Assembly (NCBI RefSeq): GCF_036013915.1 | Contig: NZ_CP107899.1 | Span: 5,952,001 to 6,016,000, forward strand | Origin: Streptomyces sp. NBC_00464 | Lineage (GTDB): Bacteria > Actinomycetota > Actinomycetes > Streptomycetales > Streptomycetaceae | Direction of reading: 5' to 3' | DNA length: 64,000 nt | Notes under the pieces: model-generated | The model's database searches: none | Seen by the model: the letters and a program-made list of their open reading frames with translations, nothing else | What the model was told of the DNA's origin: nothing | Shown: positions 17,701 to 27,443 of the stretch, piece by piece | Numbering within the stretch: the stretch's first letter is position 1 | Layout: each line of letters starts with the position of its first letter | Translations under genes and position numbers: made by a program

Positions 17701-19343
17701 CGTGGGTCGCCAAGACCCGGCACTCCACCCCGGGTGTCGGTCTGATCTCCCCGCCGCCGCACCACGACATCTACTCCATCGAGGACCTGGCTCAGCTGAT
17801 CCACGACCTCAAGAACGCCAACCCGGCGGCCCGCATCCACGTGAAGCTGGTCTCCGAGGTCGGTGTGGGCACGGTCGCCGCCGGTGTCTCCAAGGCGCAC
17901 GCGGACGTCGTCCTCATCTCCGGCCACGACGGCGGAACGGGCGCATCCCCGCTCACCTCCCTGAAGCACGCGGGCGGCCCCTGGGAGCTCGGCCTCGCCG
18001 AGACCCAGCAGACCCTGCTGCTCAACGGGCTGCGCGACCGCATCGTCGTGCAGACCGACGGCCAGCTCAAGACCGGCCGCGACGTCGTCATCGCCGCACT
18101 GCTGGGCGCCGAGGAGTTCGGTTTCGCGACCGCTCCGCTCGTCGTCTCCGGCTGCGTCATGATGCGCGTCTGCCACCTCGACACCTGCCCGGTCGGCATC
18201 GCCACCCAGAACCCGGTCCTGCGCGACCGCTTCTCCGGCAAGGCCGAGTACATCGTCAACTTCTTCGAGTTCATCGCACAGGAAGTCCGCGAGATCCTCG
18301 CCGAGCTCGGCTTCCGTACGATCGAAGAGGCCGTCGGGCACGCCGAGTTCCTGGACACCGACCGTGCCATCACGCACTGGAAGGCACAGGGCCTCGACCT
18401 CAAGCCCCTGTTCTACGTCCCCGAGCTGGCCGAAGGCGCCGTCCGTCACCAGGTCGCCGAGCAGGACCACGGTCTGGCCAAGGCCCTCGACAACGAGCTG
18501 ATCAAGCTCGCCGCCGACGCCCTGAACGCCGACAGCGCCGAGTCCGCCCTGCCGGTCCGCGCACAGGTCGCGATCCGCAACATCAACCGGACCGTCGGCA
18601 CCATGCTCGGTCACGAGGTCACGAAGAAGTTCGGCGGTGCGGGCCTGCCCGAGGACACCATCGACATCACCTTCACCGGCTCCGCGGGCCAGTCCTTCGG
18701 CGCCTTCCTCCCCAGCGGTGTGACGCTGCGTCTGGAGGGCGACGCCAACGACTACGTCGGCAAGGGCCTCTCCGGCGGCCGCGTCGTCGTCCGCCCCGAC
18801 CGCGGCGCCGACCACCTCGCCGAGTACTCCACCATCGCGGGCAACACCATCGCCTACGGCGCCACCGGCGGCGAACTGTTCCTGCGCGGCCGCACCGGTG
18901 AGCGCTTCTGCGTCCGCAACTCCGGCGCCACGGTCGTCTCGGAAGGCGTGGGCGACCACGGCTGCGAGTACATGACCGGCGGACACGCCGTCGTCCTCGG
19001 CGAGACCGGACGCAACTTCGCGGCCGGCATGTCGGGCGGTGTCGCGTACGTCATCGACCTGAACCGCGACAACGTCAACGTCGGGAACCTCGGCGCGGTC
19101 GAGGAGCTCTCCGACACCGACAGGCAGTGGCTGCACGACGTCGTGCGCCGCCACCAGGAGGAGACCGGATCCACGGTCGCCGAAAAGCTTCTCGCCGAAT
19201 GGGACGCCTCGGTGGCCCGCTTCAGCAAGATCATCCCGTCCACCTACAAGGCAGTGCTCGCCGCCAAGGACGCCGCTGAGCTCGCCGGTCTCTCCGAGCA
19301 GGAGACCACCGAGAAGATGATGGAGGCGGCGACCAATGGCTGA
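14784..19343 (+). CDS. gltB: glutamate synthase (NADPH) large subunit
   Basis: GltB forms glutamate from 2-oxoglutarate and glutamine-derived ammonia, which is channelled inside the protein. The 1519-residue product has the full domain set. The N-terminal class II amidotransferase exposes C28 (HDACGVGF) after removal of a 27-residue propeptide. A central domain follows, then an FMN-binding (beta/alpha)8 barrel ([22 protein letters not shown]) with 3Fe-4S ligands C1124, C1130 and C1135 in [17 protein letters not shown]-terminal GXGXG beta-helix (from about residue 1290) closes the protein. ATG 14784 has GGGAGA upstream. Its stop overlaps the gltD start by eight bases, so the subunits are coupled. 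Confidence 0.98.
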   Translation: MRTDAWSPMDGRPAQQGMYDPRNEHDACGVGFVATLTGVAGHELVEQALTVLRNLEHRGATGSEPDSGDGAGILLQVPDTFLREEVPFDLPEAGAYAVGIAFLPADDSTEAVRNLEKIAAEEGLKVLGWREVPVTPDILGNGARATMPEFRQLFVADGESTGIVLDRKAFVLRKRAERETGVYFPSLSARTIVYKGMLTTGQLEPFFPDLSDRRFATTVALVHSRFSTNTFPSWPLAHPYRFVAHNGEINTVKGNRNWMKARESQLASSLFGEAQLDRIFPVCTPDASDSASFDEVLELLHLGGRSLPHSVLMMVPEAWENHDSMDPARRAFYQYHSTMMEPWDGPACVTFTDGVQVGAVLDRNGLRPGRYWVTDDGLVVLSSEVGVLDIDPAKVVRKGRLQPGKMFLVDTAEHRIIEDDEIKASLAAEKPYQDWLETGEIELEDLPEREHIVHTHASVTRRQQTFGYTEEELRVLLAPMARTAGEPLGSMGTDSPIAALSERPRLLFDYFTQLFAQVTNPPLDAIREELVTSLRSTLGPAGNLLEPTAAACRSVTLPFPVIDNDELAKLIHINADGDMPGMKAATLSGLYRVGGGGEALAARIEEICTEVDAAIEDGARLIVLSDRHSDAEHAPIPSLLLTSAVHHHLIRTKQRTQVGLLVEAGDVREVHHVALLIGYGAAAVNPYLAMESVEDLVRAGTFIEGIEAEQAIRNLIYALGKGVLKVMSKMGISTVASYRGAQVFEAVGLDQSFVDRYFNGTATKIGGAGLDVVAKEVAARHAKGYPATGISASHRALEIGGEYQWRREGEPHLFDPETVFRLQHATRNRRYDIFKKYTDRVNEQSERLMTLRGLFGFASDREAIDIDEVESVSDIVKRFSTGAMSYGSISREAHETLAIAMNQLGGKSNTGEGGEDADRLYDPARRSSIKQVASGRFGVTSEYLVNADDIQIKMAQGAKPGEGGQLPGHKVYPWVAKTRHSTPGVGLISPPPHHDIYSIEDLAQLIHDLKNANPAARIHVKLVSEVGVGTVAAGVSKAHADVVLISGHDGGTGASPLTSLKHAGGPWELGLAETQQTLLLNGLRDRIVVQTDGQLKTGRDVVIAALLGAEEFGFATAPLVVSGCVMMRVCHLDTCPVGIATQNPVLRDRFSGKAEYIVNFFEFIAQEVREILAELGFRTIEEAVGHAEFLDTDRAITHWKAQGLDLKPLFYVPELAEGAVRHQVAEQDHGLAKALDNELIKLAADALNADSAESALPVRAQVAIRNINRTVGTMLGHEVTKKFGGAGLPEDTIDITFTGSAGQSFGAFLPSGVTLRLEGDANDYVGKGLSGGRVVVRPDRGADHLAEYSTIAGNTIAYGATGGELFLRGRTGERFCVRNSGATVVSEGVGDHGCEYMTGGHAVVLGETGRNFAAGMSGGVAYVIDLNRDNVNVGNLGAVEELSDTDRQWLHDVVRRHQEETGSTVAEKLLAEWDASVARFSKIIPSTYKAVLAAKDAAELAGLSEQETTEKMMEAATNG

Positions 19344-20796
19344 CCCCAAGGGCTTCCTGACCACCGGACGCGAGGTCGCCAAGACCCGCCCCGTCGGCGA
19401 GCGCGTCAAGGACTGGAACGAGGTCTACGTTCCGGGCTCGCTGCTCCCGATCATCAGCAAGCAGGCCGGCCGCTGCATGGACTGCGGCATCCCGTTCTGC
19501 CACAACGGCTGTCCGCTCGGAAACCTCATCCCCGAGTGGAACGACTACGCCTACCGCGAGGACTGGACCGCCGCGTCCGAGCGCCTGCACGCCACGAACA
19601 ACTTCCCGGAGTTCACCGGGCGGCTCTGCCCGGCCCCGTGCGAGTCGGCGTGTGTGCTCGGCATCAACCAGCCGGCCGTCACCATCAAGAACGTCGAAGT
19701 CTCCATCATCGACCAGGCGTGGGACCGCGGAGACGTCACCCCGCAGCCGCCCGAGCGCCTCTCCGGCAAGACCGTGGCCGTCATCGGCTCCGGCCCGGCC
19801 GGACTCGCCGCCGCCCAGCAGCTGACCCGGGCCGGCCACACCGTCGCCGTCTACGAGCGCGCGGACCGCATCGGGGGACTCCTCCGGTACGGCATCCCCG
19901 AGTTCAAGATGGAGAAGTCGCACATCAACCGCCGCATCGAGCAGATGCGCGCGGAGGGCACCAAGTTCCGCACCGAGGTCGAGGTCGGCAAGGACGTCGA
20001 CGCCGCGAAGCTGCGGCGCCGCTACGACGCCGTCGTCATCGCCGCCGGCGCCACCGTCTCCCGCGACCTGCCCGTCCCGGGCCGTGAGCTGAACGGCGTG
20101 CACTTCGCGATGGAGTACCTGCCGCTCGCCAACAAGGTGCAGGAGGGCGACCTGACGGTCTCCCCGATCACCGCCGAGGGCAAGCACGTCGTCGTCATCG
20201 GCGGCGGCGACACCGGCGCCGACTGCGTCGGCACCGCCCACCGCCAGGGCGCGCTCTCCGTCACGCAGCTGGAGATCATGCCCCAGCCGGGCGAGGACCG
20301 GAACGCCAACCAGCCCTGGCCGACCTTCCCCATGCTCTACAAGGTCACCTCCGCGCACGAGGAGGGCGGCGAGCGGGTGTACTCCGTCTCCACCACCCAC
20401 TTCGAGGGCGACGAGGACGGCAACGTCCAGGCCCTCCACCTCGTCGAGGTGGAGTTCAAGGACGGTAAGCTGGAGCAGAAGCCCGGCACCGAGCGGCAGA
20501 TCCCCGCACAGCTGGTCACCCTCGCGATGGGCTTCACCGGCACGGACCAGGCCAACGGCCTGGTCCAGCAGTTCGGTCTGGAGCTCGACGCGCGGGGCAA
20601 CGTCGCCCGTGACGACGACTACGCCACCAACGTCGGCGGCGTGTTCGTCGCCGGTGACGCAGGCCGCGGCCAGTCCCTCATCGTGTGGGCCATCGCCGAG
20701 GGCCGCTCCGCGGCACGCGGCGTGGACCGCTTCCTGACCGGAGCCAGCGCACTGCCGGCCCCGATCCGCCCGACGGACCGTTCCCTGACGGTCTGA
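19336..20796 (+). CDS. gltD: glutamate synthase (NADPH) small subunit
   Basis: GltD takes electrons from NADPH through FAD and 4Fe-4S clusters to GltB. The 486-residue product begins with the cluster domain: [13 protein letters not shown] gives C47, C50, C55 and C59, and [10 protein letters not shown] gives C98, C102 and C106. An FAD Rossmann motif [14 protein letters not shown], a second nucleotide motif [15 protein letters not shown] and the C-terminal [19 protein letters not shown] follow. ATG 19336 overlaps the gltB stop. A hairpin at 20842-20883 closes the operon. Confidence 0.97.
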   Translation: MADPKGFLTTGREVAKTRPVGERVKDWNEVYVPGSLLPIISKQAGRCMDCGIPFCHNGCPLGNLIPEWNDYAYREDWTAASERLHATNNFPEFTGRLCPAPCESACVLGINQPAVTIKNVEVSIIDQAWDRGDVTPQPPERLSGKTVAVIGSGPAGLAAAQQLTRAGHTVAVYERADRIGGLLRYGIPEFKMEKSHINRRIEQMRAEGTKFRTEVEVGKDVDAAKLRRRYDAVVIAAGATVSRDLPVPGRELNGVHFAMEYLPLANKVQEGDLTVSPITAEGKHVVVIGGGDTGADCVGTAHRQGALSVTQLEIMPQPGEDRNANQPWPTFPMLYKVTSAHEEGGERVYSVSTTHFEGDEDGNVQALHLVEVEFKDGKLEQKPGTERQIPAQLVTLAMGFTGTDQANGLVQQFGLELDARGNVARDDDYATNVGGVFVAGDAGRGQSLIVWAIAEGRSAARGVDRFLTGASALPAPIRPTDRSLTV

Positions 20797-20841
20797 TCAC
20801 GGCACACAGACGTCCCGTACAACGGCGTACGGAACTGAACG

Positions 20842-20883
20842 CGGCGCCTGCCCGTCCCCGACCGGACGATTCGGCAGGCGCCG
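20842..20883 (+). terminator. gltBD terminator
   Basis: CGGCGCCTGCC and GGCAGGCGCCG form an 11-base stem. An inner CGTCC/GGACG pairing extends the structure. It begins 46 bases after gltD, between convergent genes. Confidence 0.75.
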
Positions 20884-20917
20884 TGGCGCATCCCGGGGCA
20901 GGTCGCCGCCCCGCTCC

Positions 20918-22153
20918 TCAGGTGACCAGAGCCAGCGCGCAGGTGGCGGCGGACACCGCCGTCACCGACAGCACCAGACCGGTCAGGACGAAGCGCCGCA
21001 CATCGATCCGCGTCCCCTGCCAACGGCACCGCTCGAACCACAGCAGGGTCGCCAGCGAACCCCACGGCGTGACGACGGACCCCACGTTGACCCCGATCAG
21101 CAGGGCGAGCAGCTGGTCGTGGTTGTCCGCCGGGATGACCGCCTCGCCCGCCACGTACGCCGGCAGGTTGTTCAGCACATTGGACAGCCCCGCGCCCACC
21201 CCGGCCGACCGCAGCATGCCCACGAAGCCGTTGTCCGAGCCGAGCGCCCGCACCAGCAGCTCGTGCAGCCCGTGCGCGCCGACGGTCTCCACGACCAGGA
21301 ACATCCCGGGGACCAGCACCAGCAGCCGCCACGGGACCAGCGAGAGGCTCAGCTCCTCACGGCGCCGCACCGCATAGGCCGCCACCACGACCACCATCGC
21401 GACCAGCGAGGCGGACCACAGCGGCACGTTCAGCAGCAGGATCGCCAGCAGGAAACCGCCGCACGCCACCGCACAGATCCGCAGCAGCACCGGGTCACCG
21501 GGCACGGGCAGCGCGGGCGGGGTGTAGCGGTCCGCACCGCGACGGCCGCGGCGCCAGTAGAACACCCACAGACACCCGGCCGTCACCCCGATCGCCGCCA
21601 GCTGGGGCAGCCACATCACCCCGGCCAGACCGGCCGGTGACAGCGCCACCCGGTCCGCCGCCAGCAGGTTCGTCAGGTTCGACACCGGCAGCAGCAGGCT
21701 CGCCGTGTTGGCCAGCCACACCGTCGTCATCGCCAACGGCAGGGCCGCGATCCCCACCCGGGTGCCGAGCGCCAGCATCACGGGGGTGAGCAGGACCGCG
21801 GTCGTATCCAGGTTCAGCGTGATCGTGGTCAGCGAGGCGAAGGCCACACACAGCCCGAAGAGCAGCGGATATCGGCCCCGGCCCGCCCGCGCCACCCACG
21901 CCGCCACCACATCGAAGACCTGCGCCCGGCCCGCCAGTTCCGCCAGCACGATCACGGTGGCCAGAAACGCCAGCAGCGGCCCGATACGCCGCATCTGGTC
22001 GGCCGCCGGGCCGGCGGGCAGCAGCCCGGTCGCCGCGGCGACCAGGCCCAGGACGAGCAACCCGCCCGCCAGCCAGTCCAGGGGGTGCAGCCGCCGCACC
22101 AGGGAGACCGCACCGGAACGCACGGCCCCCGGCACGGAGTGATCATTCCGCAT
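20918..22153 (-). CDS. ion-transporter-superfamily permease (SLC13/ArsB-like)
   Basis: The 411-residue product has about eleven hydrophobic segments and matches the ion transporter superfamily that includes ArsB, NhaD and SLC13 permeases. It shows duplicated hairpin motifs: TTITLNLDTTAVLLTPV in the first half, and LSNVLNNLPAYVAGE with NVGSVVTPWGSLATLL in the second. The product is probably an anion or arsenite permease. There is no arsR, arsC or other arsenic gene nearby, so the substrate stays open. ATG 22153 is used (MRNDHSVPG). The gene stands alone on the minus strand, convergent with gltD. Confidence 0.8.
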   Translation of the reverse strand: MRNDHSVPGAVRSGAVSLVRRLHPLDWLAGGLLVLGLVAAATGLLPAGPAADQMRRIGPLLAFLATVIVLAELAGRAQVFDVVAAWVARAGRGRYPLLFGLCVAFASLTTITLNLDTTAVLLTPVMLALGTRVGIAALPLAMTTVWLANTASLLLPVSNLTNLLAADRVALSPAGLAGVMWLPQLAAIGVTAGCLWVFYWRRGRRGADRYTPPALPVPGDPVLLRICAVACGGFLLAILLLNVPLWSASLVAMVVVVAAYAVRRREELSLSLVPWRLLVLVPGMFLVVETVGAHGLHELLVRALGSDNGFVGMLRSAGVGAGLSNVLNNLPAYVAGEAVIPADNHDQLLALLIGVNVGSVVTPWGSLATLLWFERCRWQGTRIDVRRFVLTGLVLSVTAVSAATCALALVT

Positions 22154-22188
22154 GCCGTCATCGTGTCAGACCGGGCACCCGGCCCCGC

Positions 22189-23112
22189 TCAGCCCGCCAG
22201 CGCCGAGCTCTTGAGGACCACCAGCAGCACCAGCACAGCGAGCACCACCACACACAAGGCCGCCTGTACGGGCGCACGCCGCTGCGCCGGGGCGTACGCG
22301 TACACGACCGTGACCACCGCACCGGTGAGCAACCCGCCCAGATGCCCCTCCCACGAGGTGAAGCCCGCCGAGATCACCATCCAGAGCAGGAACCCGGCCA
22401 GGAACCGGTTCACCGCCTGCATGTCCCGGCCCAGCCGCCGGTTGATGACGTAGAACGACGCCGCAAGACCGAAGACCGCCCCCGAGGCGCCCACCACGGA
22501 GTCGAACGGTGCGATCAGGTAGACCAGTACCGAACCGCCCAGCGCGGACAGCAGATACAGCGCGAGATACCGGACCCGCCCCAGCTGCTCCTCGACGACC
22601 CGGCCCAGATTCCACAGCGCGTACAGGTTGAAGCCGATGTGCAGCACCCCGAACGGCAGCGAACCGAAGGTGGATTCGCCCGGCGGCATGTGCAGGAAGG
22701 CCCCGGTCAGCAGCCGGTACCACTCACCGTCCACCACGCCGATCACGTCGAGGCCGGGGATGCCCCCGCTCACGTAGACGTACGGGATGCCGTCCGGGCC
22801 GGTCAGCCCGGCACCCGTCATCGCGAACCGGTCGACGATCCCCGGACGGACCAGCTCACCCAGGTAGGCCAGGATGTTGAGGCCCATCAGCACATAGGTG
22901 ACGATCGGCACCGCACTGCGGGGCACCGCACCGCCGAACACCGTCCGCGCCTGCCGTATCGAGCGCTGCCCCTCCTTCACGCACTCCACGCAGTGATGGC
23001 CGACGGCCGCCTCGCGCATGCAGTTCGGGCAGATGAAGCGCTCGCAGCGGGTGCAGCTCACATACGTCTCGTACGAGGGATGGCGATAGCACGTGGTGAC
23101 GGCGGCCTCCAT
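22189..23112 (-). CDS. rhomboid-family intramembrane serine protease with N-terminal zinc finger
   Basis: Rhomboids cut substrate proteins within the membrane using a Ser-His dyad. The 307-residue product has a B-box-like Cys/His cluster at about residues 8-44 (C8, H11, C20, C23, C28, C31, H40, C41, C44). Six or seven membrane segments follow, with HIGFNLYALWNLG on helix 2, S210 in GASGAVFG and H257 in EGHLGG. ATG 23112 (MEAAVTTCYR) is preferred over the longer frame to 23169 because the zinc finger starts there. Streptomyces carry several rhomboids of this type. Substrates are unknown. Confidence 0.92.
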   Translation of the reverse strand: MEAAVTTCYRHPSYETYVSCTRCERFICPNCMREAAVGHHCVECVKEGQRSIRQARTVFGGAVPRSAVPIVTYVLMGLNILAYLGELVRPGIVDRFAMTGAGLTGPDGIPYVYVSGGIPGLDVIGVVDGEWYRLLTGAFLHMPPGESTFGSLPFGVLHIGFNLYALWNLGRVVEEQLGRVRYLALYLLSALGGSVLVYLIAPFDSVVGASGAVFGLAASFYVINRRLGRDMQAVNRFLAGFLLWMVISAGFTSWEGHLGGLLTGAVVTVVYAYAPAQRRAPVQAALCVVVLAVLVLLVVLKSSALAG

Positions 23113-23246
23113 GGCCGGCTCCTTCATCTGTGTACGGACAAGAGGCCGGTGGGGGGCGGCGGCGATCAAGATAGCGAACCCGGGGGAGTGGGCGGCACCC
23201 GGGTTTAGGCTCAGGTTTCCTCATTCCCGACGATCGGAGCCCCCTG

Positions 23247-23831
23247 ATGACCGCCGAGGCGTTCAGGATCCTGCGTGCGGCGGGCCGCACACCGGTGGCG
23301 TGGAAGAACGGCGGGGGCACCACACGCGAGATCGCCGCGTCCCCCGGCGCCACGACCGAGGCCTTCGACTGGCGGGTCAGCCTGGCCGATGTGGCCGAGG
23401 ACGGGCCGTTCTCCGTGTTCCCCGGCGTCGACCGGACCCTGACCGTGGTGGAGGGGGCCGGGATGGACCTGATGGTGGGCGGTGAGCACCACATCGTCGA
23501 CGAGCCGTACTGGCCGCACGACTTCCCGGGCGACCTGGAGACCGACGGCCGGCTGCTGGCGGGCCCGGTCATGAACCTCAACGTGATGTACCGACGCGAC
23601 CGCGTCCGGGCGGAGACGGCGGTGGTACGCGGCACCCTCCGGCTGATGGCGCCGGAGGGCGGGGCGGTGCTGGCCGTGGCGCTGGAGGACGGTGCCGTCA
23701 TCGACGGCACGGACACCGGGCTCGGCCGCTACGACGCGGTGTCGGTGCGGAGCAGGGCGTCGTGCGTGCTGCGGACGCAGGGATACGCGGCGCTGGTCAC
23801 GCTGTCGGGTTACGAGCCCGGCAGCCAGTAG
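23247..23831 (+). CDS. HutD/Ves-family protein
   Basis: The 194-residue product matches the HutD/Ves family of bicupin-like proteins. They are linked to histidine utilisation in some bacteria but have no firmly assigned reaction. Conserved segments are the N-terminal PVAWKNGGGTTREIA, FDWRVSLADV, GPFSVFPGVDRTLTVVEG, and MNLNVMYRRDR in the second half. ATG 23247 has a GGAG site upstream. No hut genes lie nearby, so a direct histidine role here is doubtful. Its last 22 bases overlap the converging small gene. Confidence 0.85.
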   Translation: MTAEAFRILRAAGRTPVAWKNGGGTTREIAASPGATTEAFDWRVSLADVAEDGPFSVFPGVDRTLTVVEGAGMDLMVGGEHHIVDEPYWPHDFPGDLETDGRLLAGPVMNLNVMYRRDRVRAETAVVRGTLRLMAPEGGAVLAVALEDGAVIDGTDTGLGRYDAVSVRSRASCVLRTQGYAALVTLSGYEPGSQ

Positions 23832-24097
23832 CGGTGCACCTGCGAGACCGTCGGGCGCTCACTCGCGGCGGGCAGTCCCTGCTTCTCGGCGACGGGCATC
23901 ATCACCGCGCCGAACTTGTCCATGGCCTCCTCGGACTCCCAGAGGTCGTACACCTCGATGCCCGAATCGGTGGTGACGCAGACGTGTGACAGGCAGCCCG
24001 CGAAGGTGTCGCCGGGCAGTGCCTGAAGTTCCGCGTTGAGCGCTTCGTACTGGTCCGTCGTCATGCCCGGCAGCTTTGCCTTCATGAAGATCGCCAT
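23810..24097 (-). CDS. small hypothetical protein, probable dimeric alpha-beta barrel
   Basis: This gene encodes 95 residues starting MAIFMKAKLPGMTTDQYEAL, with GIEVYDLWESEEAMDKFGAVMMP in the middle. The pattern resembles small antibiotic-biosynthesis-monooxygenase or stress-responsive alpha-beta barrel proteins, in which two chains form one barrel. The match is by general pattern only, and no catalytic residue can be named. ATG 24097 has GAGGTGAG upstream on its strand. It overlaps the 3' end of the HutD gene tail to tail by 22 bases. Confidence 0.72.
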   Translation of the reverse strand: MAIFMKAKLPGMTTDQYEALNAELQALPGDTFAGCLSHVCVTTDSGIEVYDLWESEEAMDKFGAVMMPVAEKQGLPAASERPTVSQVHRYWLPGS

Positions 24098-24345
24098 GTG
24101 AACTCACCTCGGAGGCGGGAGCGGTCCTCCCCGCCGCCCGGACGGCGGCCTCTACCCTCCTCCAGCACACCACGCCGGGACCCGGTCGGCATCTGTCCGG
24201 ACGGTCCGCGACCGTCCTTGGGAATCCGGACGGGGGATGGCGGCAGGGGAAACGACGACGGCTCGGCGGCCACCGCACCCTGACCGCTCCGGGAGGCGGG
24301 TGACGCGGTGTCCGCGGCGTTGCCTGCCGGGCGGAGAATGGGCGG

Positions 24346-24957
24346 GTGCCTACCAAGAAGAAGCCCCAGGTGACCCCCTCGCCCGAGCGCCGTGGCGAAC
24401 TGCTCGCCACCGCCGCCGAGGTGTTCGCCGCCCAGGGATACAACGCCACGACCGTCCGCAGGATCGCGGACGAGGCCGGCATGCTCGCGGGCAGCCTCTA
24501 CTACCACTTCGATTCCAAGGAATCGATGCTCGACGAGATCCTCTCCACCTTCCTGGGCGAGCTCTGGGAGGGGTACGACGCCGTCCTCGACGCCGGGCTC
24601 GGGCCCAGGGAGACCATCGAGGCACTCGTCACCGAGTCCTTCCGTGAGATCGACCGGCACCGCGCCGCCGTCGCCATCTACCAGAAGGAGGCCCGGCACC
24701 TGGCCGCCCAGCCGCGGTTCCAGTACCTCGTCGAGTCCCAGGAGAAGTTCGAGAAGGCCTGGCTCGGCACCCTGGAGCGCGGCGTCGCCGACCGGACCTT
24801 CCGCGCCGATCTCGACATCCGGCTCACCTACCGGTTCGTCCGCGACACCGTCTGGGTCGCCGCGTCCTGGTACCGGCCGGGCGGTCGGCACAGCCCCGAG
24901 GAGATCGCCCGCCAGTACCTCTCGATGGTCCTGGACGGCATCGCCCTGCGTGACTGA
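24346..24957 (+). CDS. TetR/AcrR-family transcriptional regulator
   Basis: The 203-residue product has a standard TetR DNA-binding domain: ELLATAAEVFAAQGYNATTV then RRIADEAGMLAGSLYYHFDSKESML (about residues 18-62). An all-helical ligand-binding domain follows. The N-terminus is basic (MPTKKKPQ). The second half, with FREIDRHRAAVAIYQKEARHL and DTVWVAASWYRPGGRHSPEE, recalls the KstR2/FadR-like acyl-CoA-responsive group, but this is only an impression. Start GTG 24346. No adjacent target operon is obvious. The divergent neighbour at 23810-24097 is the nearest candidate. Confidence 0.88.
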   Translation: MPTKKKPQVTPSPERRGELLATAAEVFAAQGYNATTVRRIADEAGMLAGSLYYHFDSKESMLDEILSTFLGELWEGYDAVLDAGLGPRETIEALVTESFREIDRHRAAVAIYQKEARHLAAQPRFQYLVESQEKFEKAWLGTLERGVADRTFRADLDIRLTYRFVRDTVWVAASWYRPGGRHSPEEIARQYLSMVLDGIALRD

Positions 24958-25263
24958 ACCCGGTCGGCGGGAACAGGTTCGAACAGTTTCGGGACGGCTT
25001 CGGACGGCTGCAGGCCGGACGCCCCAAGGGTTCGGCCGAAGATCCGCCGGTCGACTGCGCGGCGTGTCCCACCGCTGGTCGGCAGATCGTGCTACGGTGA
25101 TCCGGTTGCAGTTTTGGTACCCATGAACTTTATGTGCGCCTGACGGGAATGCTTCCTCAGGCGCTTTAATGTTTTCCGGCTTTCTCCGGGTGGGGCTCAA
25201 TGCGGCGACTTGGAATTCGTAAAGTGCGGATTTCCGGCACTGCACCTGTTTTAGGAGAATGAC
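24958..25263 (+). promoter_or_regulatory. cold-shock gene promoter and long leader
   Basis: This 306-base gap contains no gene and is markedly less GC-rich after 25100. A hairpin GCGCCTGA (25136-25143) with TCAGGCGC (25157-25164) is followed by TTTAATGTTTT and looks like an intrinsic terminator or a foldable leader element about 100 bases before the start codon. The ribosome site TAGGAGAATGAC is just before ATG 25264. A long structured 5' UTR is typical of cold-shock mRNAs. Confidence 0.5.
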
Positions 25264-25467
25264 ATGGCTACTGGAACCGTGAAGTGGTTCAACTCGGAAA
25301 AGGGCTTCGGCTTCATCGAGCAGGACGGCGGCGGCGCTGACGTCTTCGCCCACTACTCCAACATTGCCACCCAGGGCTTCCGTGAGCTCCAGGAGGGCCA
25401 GAAGGTCTCCTTCGACGTCACGCAGGGCCAGAAGGGCCCGCAGGCGGAGAACATCGTCCCGGCCTAA
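25264..25467 (+). CDS. cold-shock protein, CspA family
   Basis: This 67-residue single OB-fold protein binds single-stranded RNA or DNA and acts as an RNA chaperone. RNP1 is KGFGFIEQ and RNP2 is VFAHYS, and the start [17 protein letters not shown] is typical. Streptomyces encode many copies, so no numbered gene symbol is given. A strong terminator follows 21 bases after the stop. The next gene on the strand is a DEAD-box helicase, another cold-adaptation RNA remodelling factor. Confidence 0.96.
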   Translation: MATGTVKWFNSEKGFGFIEQDGGGADVFAHYSNIATQGFRELQEGQKVSFDVTQGQKGPQAENIVPA

Positions 25468-25488
25468 TTGCCGGACGCGTACCTCGCA

Positions 25489-25523
25489 GCCGGGGCCCGC
25501 ACCGTGACGGTGCGGGTCCCGGC
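25489..25523 (+). terminator. cold-shock gene terminator
   Basis: A 16-pair stem (GCCGGGGCCCGCACCG against CGGTGCGGGTCCCGGC, one G-U pair) closes on a TGA loop and is followed by TTGTGCT. It separates the cold-shock gene from the helicase leader. Confidence 0.85.
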
Positions 25524-25555
25524 TTGTGCTGTCCCTGGGAAGTAACGCAAAGACC

Positions 25556-25573
25556 GGGCGCCGTTCGGCGCCC
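25556..25573 (+). promoter_or_regulatory. hairpin in the helicase leader
   Basis: GGGCGCCG and CGGCGCCC pair around a two-base loop inside the 208-base stretch between the cold-shock terminator and the helicase start. GCACCGGGTGC and related segments just after it may also fold. Helicase leaders of this kind can respond to temperature. No promoter box is clear. Confidence 0.35.
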
Positions 25574-25731
25574 AAGCACCGGGTGCGACGAAGCACCCCG
25601 GGGTGTCCCGAGAGTTCCGCGCGCCGCGTACAGCGGTCCGTCCGTATGCCCACGCACGCATCCCCGGAACTCTCCCTCAGTCCCAGCAGTCCCACGTAGT
25701 TCCCCAGGAATCCCCAGGAGGGCAATTCCGT

Positions 25732-27432
25732 ATGACCCGCTCCGAACGTCAGGACCGTCCCGCCCGCAATCGCCCGTCGAGGGGGCGTGGCACGGCCCAG
25801 GCACAGGCAACCGCACAGGGTTCCGGCAAGGGATCCGGCAAGGCGTCACCCCGTCGCAGGGCCACGCCGCCGCAGGGTGAGTTCGCCCTGCCCGAAACCA
25901 TGACCCCCGCGCTGCCCGCCGTCGAGGCGTTCGCCGAGCTGGACATGCCCGCCGCCCTGCTGAAAACCCTTGGCGCGCAGGGCGTCACCGACCCGTTCCC
26001 GATCCAGGGCGCCACCCTGCCGAACTCGCTCGCCGGCCGGGACATCCTCGGCCGCGGCCGCACCGGCTCCGGCAAGACCCTCGCCTTCGGCCTCGCACTG
26101 CTGGCCCGCACCGCCGGACGCCGCTCCGAGCCGAAGGCGCCGCTGGCGCTCGTCCTCGTCCCGACCCGCGAGCTCGCCCAGCAGGTCACCGACGCGCTGA
26201 CGCCGTACGCCACCGCCGTCAACCTGCGAATGGCCACCGTCGTCGGCGGCATGTCGATCAGCAAGCAGTCCGGCACCCTGCGCCGCGGCGCCGAGGTGCT
26301 CGTCGCCACGCCGGGCCGCCTCAAGGACCTCATCGAGCGCGGCGACTGCCGCCTGGACGACGTCGCGATCACGGTCCTCGACGAGGCCGACCAGATGGCC
26401 GACATGGGGTTCATGCCCCAGGTCGTCGCCCTGCTCAAGCAGGTCGAGGACGACGGACAGCGGATGCTGTTCTCCGCGACGCTCGACAAGAACATCGACC
26501 GCCTGGTCAAGATGTTCCTGACCGACCCCGTCGTGCACTCGGTCGACCCGTCCGCCGGTGCCGTCACCACCATGGAGCACCACGTGCTCCACGTGCTCGA
26601 CGAGACCGACAAGAAGGCCGTCGCCACGAAGATCGCCGCCCGCGAGGGCCGGGTGATCATGTTCGTCGACACCAAGCGTGCCGCCGACCGCTTCGCCAAG
26701 CGGCTGCTCGCCAGCGGTGTACGGGCCTCCGCGTTGCATGGCGGGCGTTCCCAGCCGCAGCGCAACCGGACCCTGGACCAGTTCAAGACCGGTGAGGTCA
26801 CCGTGCTCGTCGCGACGAACGTGGCGGCCCGCGGCATCCACGTCGACGACCTCGACCTGGTCGTCAACGTGGACCCGCCCACCGACCACAAGGACTACCT
26901 CCACCGCGGCGGACGCACGGCGCGCGCCGGGGAGTCCGGCAGCGTCGTCACGCTGGTGCTGCCCGAGGAGAAGCGGGAGATGACCCGGCTGATGCAGGAC
27001 GCGGGCATCGCGCCCCGCACCACCCGGATCAAGTCCAGCGACGAGGAGCTCACCCGGATCACCGGGGCACGCGAACCGTCCGGTATCGCGATCGTGATCG
27101 AGGTCCCGCAGCCGACCCAGCCGAAGCCGCGCACGCGGTCCGGCGGCGGCACGGGCACGGGTACCGGCTCCGCGGGCGGCTTCCGCTCGGGCAGCCGTGG
27201 CCGTGGCCGACGCGGTGGTGCCGGTGGCGCCGGCGCTGCCGGTGGCAGCGGTGCGCAGGGTACGGGCGGCGCGGGTCGCTCCGGTGGCGCGGGTGGTGCG
27301 GGTCGCTCCGGCGGTGCGGGTGGTGCGGCTCGCTCCGGCGGTGCGGGCGGTGCCGGTCGCTCCGGGGGCGCGGGTCGCGCCGGTGGCGCCGGCCGCGGTG
27401 GCGCGCCTGCACGGGGTCGTCGCGCGGCGTAG
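25732..27432 (+). CDS. DEAD-box ATP-dependent RNA helicase with Gly-rich tail
   Basis: The 566-residue product unwinds structured RNA with ATP. In order it shows a basic N-terminal tail, a Q motif region (FAELDMPAALL to PFPIQGATLP), Walker A GRTGSGKT, PTRELAQQ, TPGRLKDL, LDEADQ, SAT in FSATLDKN, and in the second RecA domain ALHGGRSQPQRNR, VATNVAARGIHVDD and HRGGRTARAGESG. The last 90 residues are a Gly/Arg/Ser array of imperfect GGAGRSGGA units that should bind RNA. ATG 25732 follows AGGAGG, so the longer upstream frame is not used. The order cold-shock protein then helicase suggests an RNA-chaperone role in cold. Confidence 0.94.
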   Translation: MTRSERQDRPARNRPSRGRGTAQAQATAQGSGKGSGKASPRRRATPPQGEFALPETMTPALPAVEAFAELDMPAALLKTLGAQGVTDPFPIQGATLPNSLAGRDILGRGRTGSGKTLAFGLALLARTAGRRSEPKAPLALVLVPTRELAQQVTDALTPYATAVNLRMATVVGGMSISKQSGTLRRGAEVLVATPGRLKDLIERGDCRLDDVAITVLDEADQMADMGFMPQVVALLKQVEDDGQRMLFSATLDKNIDRLVKMFLTDPVVHSVDPSAGAVTTMEHHVLHVLDETDKKAVATKIAAREGRVIMFVDTKRAADRFAKRLLASGVRASALHGGRSQPQRNRTLDQFKTGEVTVLVATNVAARGIHVDDLDLVVNVDPPTDHKDYLHRGGRTARAGESGSVVTLVLPEEKREMTRLMQDAGIAPRTTRIKSSDEELTRITGAREPSGIAIVIEVPQPTQPKPRTRSGGGTGTGTGSAGGFRSGSRGRGRRGGAGGAGAAGGSGAQGTGGAGRSGGAGGAGRSGGAGGAARSGGAGGAGRSGGAGRAGGAGRGGAPARGRRAA

Positions 27433-27443
27433 CAGTCACATTT

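Noticed and set aside
14676..19409. 1577-codon open frame antisense to gltB
   Set aside because: It mirrors gltB codon by codon and its product is Asp/Gly/Val-rich low complexity, as expected for a shadow frame in high-GC DNA.
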